48,957 bases of DNA from Syntrophales bacterium (GTDB lineage: Bacteria; Desulfobacterota; Syntrophia; Syntrophales; UBA4778): assembly GCA_028712885.1 (NCBI GenBank), contig JAQTPK010000019.1, positions 1 to 48,957 on the forward strand, in the 5' to 3' direction. Each line of letters begins with the position of its first letter. Positions within the stretch are counted from its first letter, which is position 1. Under the pieces are notes generated by a model, which saw nothing but the letters and a program-made list of their open reading frames with translations, did not search any database and was not told the origin of the DNA. This document shows positions 25,207 to 32,883 of this stretch, in pieces. A program made the position numbers and the translations under genes.

Positions 25207-26082
25207 TTGGCTAAAAAGAAAACTTCCAGGATCCTGATCGGGCTGTTTGTCGTCATCGGCTCCGCAATCGGCGTAATCGCGGTGGTATGGCTCGGAGCTT
25301 CCAAGTATTTCGAGAGCGGCGCCCCGTACGCGGCATACTTCGATGAATCGGTGCAGGGATTGAGTCCCGATTCGAGCGTGAAGCTCAGGGGCGTAAGTAT
25401 CGGCAGGGTGGAGACGATCGGAGTCGTCCCCGGAAGCGCCTTTGTTGAAGTCATCATGAAGCTGAATATGAAAGATCTGCCGGCAGATCGCCTCTGCGCC
25501 GAGCTGAAATCCGCAGGACTGACCGGGATCATGTTCATCGATCTCGATCTGATACAGAAAGGGGAAGCGGTGGACTCGTCTCCTCCGGGCTGGGATCCCC
25601 CACATCCCGTAATCCGGTCCCGGCCGTCGCGGACAAAGCATATCCTGACGGGCATAGACACGCTGATAGAAAAAGTGAATCAGATCCATACCGGCGCGAT
25701 CACAAAAAATCTGGAATCGGCTACGGCCCGCCTCGATATAGTCCTGCGCAGGACCGACCGGATTCTTGCAGACGAGAGGATAGAGCAGATCCTGACCGGC
25801 ACCAGGGATACTATCGCCGAGGCAAGGACGGCATTGAACAGCGTCAAATCCGAGATCCAGGGGATGAGGCTGAAAGAGACGTCGGGGCAGGCCCATAACA
25901 TTCTCGAAAGCCTGGGGAAAGACTCCCGCAAAATATCAACGGATTTGAAGATAACCGGCGAGAACCTCCGCCAAGTGTCGGAAAATCTCGAAACGCTGGT
26001 GCAGAGGCTGCAGACTGATCCATCAGAAATTCTCTTCAGCAGCCGGCCTCCCCCCCGGCAACGACAGGAGTACAAGCCATGA
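25207..26082 (+). CDS. mlaD: MlaD-type MCE-domain protein
   Basis: Periplasmic lipid-binding component anchored to the inner membrane, 291 aa. An N-terminal membrane segment (about residues 8-30) is followed by one MCE domain (about 38-120; SVQGLSPDSSVKLRGVSIGRVE is typical), then a helical C-terminal region (about 150-280) that could build a tube or bridge toward the outer membrane. The start is TTG with GGAG upstream. The last codons overlap the lipoprotein gene start (ATGA). It has a single MCE domain, as in MlaD, rather than the multiple domains of PqiB. Confidence 0.9.
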   Translation: MAKKKTSRILIGLFVVIGSAIGVIAVVWLGASKYFESGAPYAAYFDESVQGLSPDSSVKLRGVSIGRVETIGVVPGSAFVEVIMKLNMKDLPADRLCAELKSAGLTGIMFIDLDLIQKGEAVDSSPPGWDPPHPVIRSRPSRTKHILTGIDTLIEKVNQIHTGAITKNLESATARLDIVLRRTDRILADERIEQILTGTRDTIAEARTALNSVKSEIQGMRLKETSGQAHNILESLGKDSRKISTDLKITGENLRQVSENLETLVQRLQTDPSEILFSSRPPPRQRQEYKP

Positions 26083-26726
26083 AAAGGACCGTAATTCTTT
26101 TGTGGTCGGCGCTTCTCATCCTGAACGGCTGCGCCGGCGCCAAATTTCCGCCGGAGGTCAATCAATACACGCTCGAATACGCGTCTCCCGCATTCGGGGA
26201 TATGAAGCCTGTGGACGCCTCCATTCGCCTTGAGCCCTTTTCCATTGTCCGCGCATATAGTACGACCTCTATGGTTTACAGGACAAAACCTTTCCGGTAC
26301 GGCGACGACGCCTACAACCGCTGGCGGGTGAAACCTTCGGATATGCTGTCCGACCTGCTGCTGCGGGACATGAGAAACGCCGGTCTCTTCCGGGGGGTTT
26401 TTTCCTATAACGACGCAGATAACGGCTGTTACAACCTCGGTGGGGTCATTGAGGAAATATACGAACGGGAGAGCAAAGACTGCAATCAGGCGGTTCTGGG
26501 CGTGAATGTCACGCTTGTCGGCAGCAGTCAGGAAGCGCCGGGACAGATATTATTCCAGAAAGGATACCGTTCCGTTCAGGATATGGAAAGGAGAGACGCC
26601 GAATCGCTGGCCCGCGCCATGAGCAGGGCCATGGAAGCGGTATCCAGAGAAATCATCCTGGACGCGTACAATGCGGCGAAAAAAAACAAGCCGCGATCAA
26701 AGAAAGAGTGCCTGACGTCCCAGTAA
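26079..26726 (+). CDS. ABC-type transport auxiliary lipoprotein (PqiC-like)
   Basis: Predicted outer-membrane lipoprotein, 215 aa, of the ABC_trans_aux family (Pfam PF03886) that accompanies MCE systems. The signal peptide ends in the lipobox LNGC, giving a lipidated Cys at about residue 18. The remaining region resembles PqiC/YmbA proteins (SIRLEPFSIVRAYSTTSMVYR). It overlaps the MCE gene by four bases and is the last gene of the operon. It probably docks the MCE tube at the outer membrane; no MlaC or MlaA gene is seen here. Confidence 0.85.
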   Translation: MKRTVILLWSALLILNGCAGAKFPPEVNQYTLEYASPAFGDMKPVDASIRLEPFSIVRAYSTTSMVYRTKPFRYGDDAYNRWRVKPSDMLSDLLLRDMRNAGLFRGVFSYNDADNGCYNLGGVIEEIYERESKDCNQAVLGVNVTLVGSSQEAPGQILFQKGYRSVQDMERRDAESLARAMSRAMEAVSREIILDAYNAAKKNKPRSKKECLTSQ

Positions 26727-26836
26727 GTCAGGCCGATTACCCTGTTACGGGCGCCGTTCTGCATCCGGCAGTCCCGGTGATATCCAGGAACGTCATCGCG
26801 GTTTAATCGGCTCTACTGAGTAATCGGAGCTGCAGC

Positions 26837-27037
26837 TCAGATGGGTACTACGTTTTCCGCCGCCGGACCTTTCTTGCCCTGGGTTACTTCAAACCGCACC
26901 CTCTGACCTTCCGTCAGAGTTTTGAAACCGCTGGCCTGGATCGCGCTGTAATGAACGAATATATCCCCTCCCCCGTCCTGCTCGATAAACCCGAAGCCCT
27001 TCTGCTCATTGAACCATTTCACTGTTCCTTCCGGCAT
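26837..27037 (-). CDS. Cold-shock domain protein (CspA family)
   Basis: Single-stranded nucleic-acid-binding OB-fold protein, 66 aa, acting as an RNA chaperone. RNP1 (KGFGFIEQ) and RNP2 (DIFVHYSAI) are intact. AGGAGG lies eight bases before the ATG. It is about 80% similar to the second cold-shock protein at 29461-29661, so the window carries two paralogues within 3 kb. No promoter was placed with confidence. Confidence 0.95.
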   Translation of the reverse strand: MPEGTVKWFNEQKGFGFIEQDGGGDIFVHYSAIQASGFKTLTEGQRVRFEVTQGKKGPAAENVVPI

Positions 27038-27074
27038 TACCTGAATCCTCCTTTTTGTTCCAGTTCCGGATCAG

Positions 27075-27695
27075 TCATTTTCGCCTGTCCAGAACTCTGT
27101 TCCATTCTTCGAGCTGATCCTTGTAACCGGCTGCCAACTCCTTATAATCGCCTTCGATTGTAATCGATTTGATCCTGTCTCCCTGAACAATACTGTCGAC
27201 TACTTTCCGGTCTCCGGCTCCCTCCACCGATCCGAAAACGGTGTGTTTACCGTCCAGCCACGGCGTAGGGACATGCGTTATGAAGAACTGGCTTCCGTTG
27301 GTGTCGGGTCCCGCATTGGCCATGGAAAGGATGCCGGGCCTGTCGTGTTTCAAATCCGGAGAAAATTCGTCGCGGAAATCATAACCCGGACCTCCCGTTC
27401 CCCTTCCCTTGGGGCATCCGCCCTGGATCATGAAGTTCGGAATGACCCTGTGGAAAGTCAAACCGTTATAAAATCCCCTTTGGGACAGATTAACAAAATT
27501 GAGAACGGTGAGGGGGGCCTTGTCCGGGTAAAGATTGAGTCTGATATCTCCCTTTGCAGTGTGGATCACGGCCTTCAACGATGCGAACGTCATTTCACCT
27601 CCAATACTGCGCGCTTTACCGGCGGCAGCGACATTCGCGGCGCACAGACAAATGCAGAGCAGCAACGCCGAAAGTGCAAGAGTAATGTCCTTCAT
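27075..27695 (-). CDS. Exported cyclophilin-type peptidyl-prolyl isomerase
   Basis: Periplasmic proline isomerase, 206 aa. A signal peptide (residues 1-25, ending AAAG) precedes a cyclophilin domain with [13 protein letters not shown], the NGSQFFIT motif and GKHTVFG. The catalytic arginine (in FHRVI) and the Phe/His positions of the active site are present. GGAG is eight bases upstream of the start. It lies upstream of a cold-shock gene on the same strand, 37 bases apart, and diverges from the Fur-family gene. Confidence 0.92.
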   Translation of the reverse strand: MKDITLALSALLLCICLCAANVAAAGKARSIGGEMTFASLKAVIHTAKGDIRLNLYPDKAPLTVLNFVNLSQRGFYNGLTFHRVIPNFMIQGGCPKGRGTGGPGYDFRDEFSPDLKHDRPGILSMANAGPDTNGSQFFITHVPTPWLDGKHTVFGSVEGAGDRKVVDSIVQGDRIKSITIEGDYKELAAGYKDQLEEWNRVLDRRK

Positions 27696-27833
27696 CTGCC
27701 GTTCTCCGTAATTGATAGCTTACAGGCAATCGCCTCGGATTGCCATCAAAAAACAGGCCCTTCCCCGCCTGTTTCCGGTAAAAACACTCCGGAGCAAGCT
27801 CAGGTGAGTCCCCGATCCTTAATGAAAAAAAAC

Positions 27834-27863
27834 TTGACACTATGCCTGTTTGACTCCTAAACT
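27834..27863 (+). promoter_or_regulatory. Sigma70 promoter of the Fur/PerR-family gene
   Basis: TTGACA (27834-27839), an 18-base spacer and TAAACT (27858-27863) form a plausible promoter. Transcription would start near 27870, at the edge of the palindrome at 27871-27885, so a bound regulator could block initiation. Confidence 0.6.
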
Positions 27864-27870
27864 CGACTTA

Positions 27871-27885
27871 ATCAGGAATCATTCC
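27871..27885. promoter_or_regulatory. Candidate PerR/Fur-family operator, copy 1
   Basis: ATCAGGAATCATTCC contains the palindrome GGAAT-C-ATTCC at 27875-27885. The same 15 bases recur exactly upstream of the selenoperoxiredoxin gene (28373-28387). It lies just downstream of the promoter and 10 bases before the Fur-family start codon, which suits autoregulation. Confidence 0.65.
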
Positions 27886-27895
27886 GATTTATTTT

Positions 27896-28342
27896 ATGTT
27901 CACAAAAGAATTCTTTATCAGCAGACTGAGGGATAAAGGGCTGAAGGTCACAAGCCAGCGGCTTGCCATAATAGACGTGATGCTCGAAAAAGGACATCTG
28001 CATCCCGGCGCCGCGCTCGTATTCGAAGAGGCCAGGAAGCGGGTAAGGGGACTGAGTTTGTCCACGGTGTATGCAACTCTTCACGAATTTTACCGCCGCG
28101 GCATTTTCAAGATGATCGAGTTCGACCGGATGGAGAACCGCTTCGACAGAAATATCGATGAGCACCTGCACCTTATCTGCCGGAAGTGCGGAAAAATCAT
28201 CGATTACCCTTCTCCCGGAACACTCCGCCGCGCCGAGTTGGAAAAGAACGCAGGATTCCGCATCACCGACAGCCGGCTTGAGTATTACGGCTATTGCCGG
28301 GAGTGCGGCGAGAGGCCTGAACCGGCAAAGGGCCTGAAGTGA
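27896..28342 (+). CDS. Fur-family metalloregulator, PerR-like
   Basis: DNA-binding metal or peroxide sensor, 148 aa. A winged helix (KGLKVTSQRLAIIDVML, STVYATLHEF) is followed by a dimerisation domain with HLHLICRKCGK. Two CXXC pairs (CRKC and CREC) would hold the structural zinc. The adjacent peroxiredoxin and shared upstream palindrome favour a PerR (peroxide) role over iron or zinc sensing. There is no ribosome site before the ATG at 27896, and the leader is only about 25 bases. Confidence 0.9.
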   Translation: MFTKEFFISRLRDKGLKVTSQRLAIIDVMLEKGHLHPGAALVFEEARKRVRGLSLSTVYATLHEFYRRGIFKMIEFDRMENRFDRNIDEHLHLICRKCGKIIDYPSPGTLRRAELEKNAGFRITDSRLEYYGYCRECGERPEPAKGLK

Positions 28343-28372
28343 TCGTCAGGCATGTCTTTTTTTTGCCGTCTT

Positions 28373-28387
28373 ATCAGGAATCATTCC
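28373..28387. promoter_or_regulatory. Candidate PerR/Fur-family operator, copy 2
   Basis: An exact 15-base repeat of the site at 27871-27885, again centred on GGAAT-C-ATTCC, 77 bases upstream of the peroxiredoxin start. It falls between the regulator stop codon and the peroxiredoxin gene, implying a second promoter controlled by the same protein. Confidence 0.65.
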
Positions 28388-28463
28388 AGTTTAGTATGAC
28401 GTCTGTTCCAGATAACTCCCGCCTGCAAGGCCGGGAGAATAAAATCAGAAAGGAGAAAAGCAG

Positions 28464-29186
28464 ATGGCGGAAGAGATAAAAGCCGGATGTGCAAGGCCGA
28501 CGGGAGGTCCCGTGGGCGAAACGGAAACCGAAGAGAAAAAAACCGCACAACAGGGTGTGCAGAAAGAGAGCAGATCCATGATCATGGTCGCAAGAAAGGC
28601 CCCCGATTTTTCCGCGCCCGCATATTTCGAAGGCAAATTCATTAATGTCCGCCTGTCCGAATACCTCGGTAAGTGGGTGCTCCTGTGCTTCTATCCGGGC
28701 GACTTCACCTTCGTCTGAGCTACGGAAATTTCGGCAGTTGCCGAAGCTTATCCTGAATTTCAGAAGCTCGGGGTCCAGGTCCTGTCCATGAGCATCGACA
28801 GCGTCTTCGTACATAAGATGTGGGTCGACCACGAACTTTCCAAGATGGTGAAAGGCGGAATACCTTTTCCCATGCTCTCGGACGCCGCCGGCAGGGTGGG
28901 AACCGCTTACAACGTTTTCGACGATATGGCGGGCGTCGAGACAAGGGGACGTTTTATCATAGACCCTGACGGAGTTATTCAAGGCTACGAAGTTCTGACT
29001 CCGCCCGTGGGAAGAAATGTTCTCGAATCGATACGGCAGGTGCAGGCTTTCCAGCATGTGCGACAGAGCGGCGGGACCGAGGCTACACCCTCGGGATGGC
29101 GCCCCGGAAAGCTCACGCTGAAACCCGGACCGGGCCTTGTCGGAAAGGTCTGGACAGTGTGGAAGACAAGCATGGCCCTCGACTGA
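28464..29186 (+). CDS. Selenocysteine peroxiredoxin (in-frame UGA at the peroxidatic site)
   Basis: Thiol-type peroxidase of the AhpC/Prx1 family, 240 aa, when the TGA at 28716-28718 is read as selenocysteine (residue 85). The frame is continuous across it, and the context GDFTFV-U-ATEI is the peroxidatic motif of typical peroxiredoxins with Sec replacing Cys. A hairpin starting 12 bases after the UGA supplies a bacterial SECIS-like signal. No cysteine follows residue 85: the usual C-terminal resolving-cysteine region reads EATPSGW. This looks like a 1-Sec enzyme unless C9 or C75 resolves it or another thiol protein does. An N-terminal tail of about 38 residues (AGCARPTGG) is added before the domain. 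The start at 28464 has AAAGGAG upstream. The gene follows the PerR-like regulator. Confidence 0.88.
28730..28745 (+). promoter_or_regulatory. Bacterial SECIS-like hairpin
   Basis: TTCGGC and GCCGAA form a six-pair stem with loop AGTT, beginning 12 bases after the UGA; the loop is 18 bases after it. A guanine within the first two loop positions and this distance fit the bacterial SECIS model recognised by SelB. The stem lies inside the coding region, as it must in bacteria. Confidence 0.65.
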
Positions 29187-29211
29187 CGCTTCCCTCCGGG
29201 TAAATCGGAGC

Positions 29212-29247
29212 CCCAGGCAGGCAGCCGCCTTTTTCTGCCTGCCTGGG
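29212..29247 (+). terminator. Strong hairpin downstream of the peroxiredoxin gene
   Basis: CCCAGGCAGGCAG (29212-29224) pairs perfectly with CTGCCTGCCTGGG (29235-29247): 13 pairs around a 10-base loop. No T tract follows, so it may be an mRNA-stabilising structure or a weak terminator. Confidence 0.55.
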
Positions 29248-29282
29248 ATCAAAACAGCATCACAGCAAGGTACAAACAAAGC

Positions 29283-29311
29283 TTGACATGAAAAACAAAG
29301 AGGGGTAGTAT
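29283..29311 (+). promoter_or_regulatory. Strong sigma70 promoter for the second cold-shock gene
   Basis: TTGACA (29283-29288), a 17-base spacer and TAGTAT (29306-29311) match the consensus closely. Transcription would start near 29318, leaving a leader of about 140 bases before the cold-shock ATG at 29461. Confidence 0.75.
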
Positions 29312-29370
29312 TCCCGGCCAAGAAATACATAGCATTAAAGTTAGGAAGGACATTTGAAGGTGCAAGGTAG

Positions 29371-29406
29371 AACCACCGTGCTCTTTGGAGTTCTGGTGGT
29401 TTTTTT
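29371..29406 (+). terminator. Terminator-like hairpin inside the cold-shock leader
   Basis: AACCACC (29371-29377) pairs with GGTGGTT (29395-29401), with CTC/GAG pairing inside the loop, and a run of T follows (29400-29406). It lies between the promoter at 29283 and the cold-shock gene, so it could act as an attenuator or end a small RNA of about 90 bases. Confidence 0.6.
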
Positions 29407-29460
29407 CTGCCATAAATGCCGTCCGACTTTGATAAATATTACAGAAAGGAGGGTGCGGTA

Positions 29461-29661
29461 ATGGCAGAAGGCAAAGTTAAATGGTTTAACGAGCAAAAAG
29501 GCTTCGGATTTATCGAAAAAGACGAGGGCGGCGACGTTTTCGTTCATTACAGCGCGATACAGTCCAGCGGCTTCAAGACGCTGACGGAAGGCCAGCGCGT
29601 AAGCTTTGATATCGAACCGGGCAAAAAGGGTCCGGCCGCTGCGAACGTAAAACCTCTGTAG
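29461..29661 (+). CDS. Cold-shock domain protein (CspA family), leader-controlled copy
   Basis: RNA-binding OB-fold protein, 66 aa, with RNP1 (KGFGFIEK) and RNP2 (DVFVHYSAI) intact. GGAGG lies seven bases before the ATG. Unlike the copy at 26837, this gene has a near-consensus promoter, a long leader with a terminator-like hairpin, and a strong terminator after it. This suggests expression controlled at the RNA level, as known for E. coli cspA. An in-frame ATG at 29416 is rejected because it lies in the leader and before the ribosome site. Confidence 0.95.
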   Translation: MAEGKVKWFNEQKGFGFIEKDEGGDVFVHYSAIQSSGFKTLTEGQRVSFDIEPGKKGPAAANVKPL

Positions 29662-29671
29662 GCATTTTTAG

Positions 29672-29718
29672 AAGCGGCGCTACCCCGGTCGGAACAGACC
29701 GGGAGCGCCGCTTTTTTC
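29672..29718 (+). terminator. Rho-independent terminator of the cold-shock gene
   Basis: AAGCGGCGCT and CCCGGTC pair with GACCGGG and AGCGCCGCTT, giving 17 pairs with a small internal bulge, followed by six T at 29712-29717. It lies 11 bases after the stop codon. Confidence 0.9.
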
Positions 29719-29790
29719 TTGCTTTATAATCCGACGCGGCTGCGCCCCTCCAGGATTCCTCACCCCCCGCGTATAAACAATCAGGATACA

Positions 29791-31647
29791 ATGAGAAAAC
29801 AAAACATACGAAACATAGCCATTATTGCGCATGTCGATCATGGAAAGACAACCCTGGTTGACGCCATGCTGAAACAGACGGGCACGTTCAGGGCAAATCA
29901 GAAAATCGAGGAGCGCGTGATGGATTCCATGGACCTGGAGCGGGAGCGCGGCATCACCATCATGTCGAAGAACACCGCAGTGGTTTACAAGGGGATAAAA
30001 ATCAATATCGTCGATACGCCCGGGCATTCGGACTTCGGCGGTGAGGTCGAGCGGAGCCTGAACATGGTGGACGGCGCGATCCTGCTGGTTGACGCAAGCG
30101 AAGGCCCGCTGCCGCAAACCAGATTCGTCGTTAAAAAGGCGCTTGCCAGGCGGTTGCCGATAATCCTGGTCATCAATAAAATCGACCGGAGGGACGCCCG
30201 CATAGAAGAAGTAACTAACGAAGTCTACGATCTTTTTATCGACCTTGACGCCGGTGAAGACCAGATCGAATTCCCCATTCTTTACACGAACGCGAAGCTC
30301 GGAATCTCCCACAGGAATCCGGGAGATGACTCAACAAACCTTGTCCCGCTGTTTGAAGAGATCCTCAAGGAAATACCCGGTCCCGAAGCGGACGACGGCG
30401 AAGTCCCGCAGTTCCTGGTTACTAATCTGGATTACGACTCATATGTGGGCCAGATCGCCATCGGACGTCTGATGAACGGATCCCTGGAAATGAACAGCAC
30501 CTATACCCTCTGCGGAGAATCCGGGATGACCGCGGGAGTGAAGTTCTCGTCGCTTTATACCTTCCTGGGACTGGGAAAAAGCCGGACGGAACGGGCCGAA
30601 GCCGGAGATATTATCGCCCTGGCGGGAGTAGAAAATGTTGAAATCGGCGATACGATATCATCCTCGGAAAACCCTCGTCCTCTTGAGCGCATCAGGGTCG
30701 ATGAGCCGACCCTTTCCATGTTTTTTTACGTGAACAACGGTCCCTTCGCCGGCAGAGAGGGAAAATTCCTTACTTCGCGCCACCTTCGATCGCGCCTGGA
30801 AAAGGAAACCCTCAAAAACATGGCACTGAGGATAAGGTACATGGACCGCGCCGACGCCTTCGAAATCTGCGGGCGGGGCGAATTGCAGATGGCCGTCCTG
30901 ATCGAGACCATGCGCCGGGAGGGGTATGAGTTCATGGTATCCAAACCGCGCGTCATAACAAAGCGGGAGGACGGGATAATACTCGAACCCGTAGAGCGCG
31001 TATTTCTGGATGTGCCCGAGGAATTCATCGGGATTGTCACGGACAAATTATCCACCCGCAAGGGCAGGATGATGAACCTCGCCAACAAAGGAAGCGGGCG
31101 GGCGGGCCTGGAATTCGTCATCCCTTCGCGCGGGCTGATCGGGTTTCGGAGCCATTTCCTCACGGACACCAAGGGCGCAGGCGTCATGAATTCCCTGAAT
31201 GAAGGATACGAGTCATGGTTCGGTCCGATCCCGCAGCGTTCGAGCGGTGCGCTCGTTTCGGACAGGCTGGGCAGGGTTACATCATACGCAAGCCTCGCCA
31301 TGGTGGACCGAGGCGAACTGTTCGTCGAGGTCGGGACCGACGTTTACGGAGGAATGATCGTCGGCGAGCGGAACAGAACCGGCGATCTGGAAGTAAATAT
31401 CACGAAAGAGAAGAAGCTGACCAACCTGAGAAGCTCCTCATCGGAAGCAACCGTTGTCCTGAGGCCCCCCCGGCCGCTTTCCCTCGACCAGTGCATTGAA
31501 TTCATCGCCGAAGACGAACTGGTCGAAATCACTCCCGACAACATCCGTCTGCGTAAAATGGAGCTGGATGCGGGGAAACGGGCATCCCGGAGAAGAGAGG
31601 AGAAATACGGATCAGGCTCTGGAAAGGAACAGAGGGGCGCAGGATGA
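29791..31647 (+). CDS. typA: TypA/BipA ribosome-associated GTPase
   Basis: Translational GTPase, 618 aa, involved in ribosome assembly and stress or cold adaptation. G1 AHVDHGKTT, G2 region RERGITIMSKN, G3 DTPGHSDF and G4 NKIDR are intact. EF-G-like domains II, III and V follow, with the BipA-specific C-terminal domain (VIPSRGLIGFRSHF, RSSSEATVVL). The ATG at 29791 begins the conserved MRKQNIRNIAII start. The preceding terminator separates it from the cold-shock gene. It overlaps the next GTPase gene as ATGA. Confidence 0.95.
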   Translation: MRKQNIRNIAIIAHVDHGKTTLVDAMLKQTGTFRANQKIEERVMDSMDLERERGITIMSKNTAVVYKGIKINIVDTPGHSDFGGEVERSLNMVDGAILLVDASEGPLPQTRFVVKKALARRLPIILVINKIDRRDARIEEVTNEVYDLFIDLDAGEDQIEFPILYTNAKLGISHRNPGDDSTNLVPLFEEILKEIPGPEADDGEVPQFLVTNLDYDSYVGQIAIGRLMNGSLEMNSTYTLCGESGMTAGVKFSSLYTFLGLGKSRTERAEAGDIIALAGVENVEIGDTISSSENPRPLERIRVDEPTLSMFFYVNNGPFAGREGKFLTSRHLRSRLEKETLKNMALRIRYMDRADAFEICGRGELQMAVLIETMRREGYEFMVSKPRVITKREDGIILEPVERVFLDVPEEFIGIVTDKLSTRKGRMMNLANKGSGRAGLEFVIPSRGLIGFRSHFLTDTKGAGVMNSLNEGYESWFGPIPQRSSGALVSDRLGRVTSYASLAMVDRGELFVEVGTDVYGGMIVGERNRTGDLEVNITKEKKLTNLRSSSSEATVVLRPPRPLSLDQCIEFIAEDELVEITPDNIRLRKMELDAGKRASRRREEKYGSGSGKEQRGAG

Positions 31648-32705
31648 AAATCGGACTGATCGGCCTTGCTGCATCCGGGAAAACGACGGTTTTCCAGGCG
31701 TTAACGGCCCTGGACAGCGGGGCGGCTCTCCGCCGCGGCAAAAAATCGGACAATATTGCGGTCGTGGAAGTCCGGGACGAGCGGGTTTCACGTTTATCAA
31801 CGATGTACAACCCGGCAAGGACGACATACGCAACGATAGAGATCGTGGATTTCGCCGGAGCTGAACGGAATGGCGCCAATAAAAGTGAGATCTACCGGCC
31901 GCCATCGGCCATCACCGGGAACATTGACGCCCTTGCCGTCGTACTCGGCAATTTCAGCGGCGCGCAGGGCGAGCCGGATCCGGTCGGAGATCTGAAAAAG
32001 ATCGAGGCGGAAATGCTGCTCGGGGACATGGTGATTGCGGAGAACCGTCTGGAGAGAATCAGGGATGGATATAAAAGGGGCCGGAACGGAAACGGAACCG
32101 AAAGGGAAGATGCTTTGCTTCGCAGAATCGTTTCGGAGATGAACGATGGCAGGCCGATCCGGGCCCTGGAGCTCGACTGTGAAGAAAAAAAGATAATACG
32201 GGTTTTTCAGTTCCTGACGATGAAGCCACTCATGGCTGTATTGAATTCGGAGGAAACCCGATTTGGAAAAAATTCCGTGATGCTCAAAGAGATCGCGGGC
32301 GCTTGCGAGGCGATAGAATTCGCCGGCCGTTTCGAGATGGAGCTGTCGCATATGCAAGAGGAAGAGGCAAGGGACTTCATGAATGACATGGGAATCGGCA
32401 AATCGGCCTGCGACCGGCTGGCTGAGATTGCGTACCGAACCGTCAACTACATCAGCTTTTACACCGTCGGCAGCGATGAAGTGCGCGCATGGCCGCTGCG
32501 CAGGGGCATGACCGCCGTTGAAGCAGCCGGGACAATCCATTCCGACCTCGCGCGGGGCTTTATCCGGGCCGAGTGCTTTTCCTACGATGACCTTGTCGAA
32601 TGCGGCAGTGAGAAGAAAATCCGCGAGCGGGGCCGGTTCCGGCTCGAGGGGAAAAACTATATCGTCCGGGACCGCGACATACTGAGCATCCGGTCCGGGC
32701 TGTAG
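31644..32705 (+). CDS. YchF-like GTPase (DUF933/TGS C terminus)
   Basis: Obg-superfamily GTPase, 353 aa, similar in length and layout to YchF/EngD. The P-loop is GLAASGKTT rather than YchF's GXPNVGKS, G3 is DFAGAE, and the G4 position reads LNSEE, which fits the NxxE type that binds ATP in YchF. The C-terminal part (about 270-353; YRTVNYISFYTVGSDEVRAW, then IHSDLARGFIRAE) is the TGS-like DUF933 domain. The changed P-loop suggests a divergent paralogue rather than the housekeeping YchF. It is translationally coupled to typA by a four-base overlap. Confidence 0.85.
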   Translation: MKIGLIGLAASGKTTVFQALTALDSGAALRRGKKSDNIAVVEVRDERVSRLSTMYNPARTTYATIEIVDFAGAERNGANKSEIYRPPSAITGNIDALAVVLGNFSGAQGEPDPVGDLKKIEAEMLLGDMVIAENRLERIRDGYKRGRNGNGTEREDALLRRIVSEMNDGRPIRALELDCEEKKIIRVFQFLTMKPLMAVLNSEETRFGKNSVMLKEIAGACEAIEFAGRFEMELSHMQEEEARDFMNDMGIGKSACDRLAEIAYRTVNYISFYTVGSDEVRAWPLRRGMTAVEAAGTIHSDLARGFIRAECFSYDDLVECGSEKKIRERGRFRLEGKNYIVRDRDILSIRSGL

Positions 32706-32883
32706 AAAAAATCCTTAATCCTTTAAAACTCCAACGCAAAACTTCAGACTTGCAGCCTGAGGGCTGTGCCCGGCGCAGATCAGACTTGTCGGAATGCCTT
32801 CTCAGGTTCTTCATATTGCGCCATAGGCAGTCCCCTGATTGCATTTCCATCCTGCCAAATCGAAAATATACGGGGAGGCCGGC

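Noticed and set aside
28464-28718. Short peroxiredoxin fragment ending at TGA, read as a pseudogene
   Set aside because: The frame continues without shift through the rest of the domain and the TGA is exactly at the catalytic residue with a SECIS-like hairpin behind it; selenocysteine explains it better.
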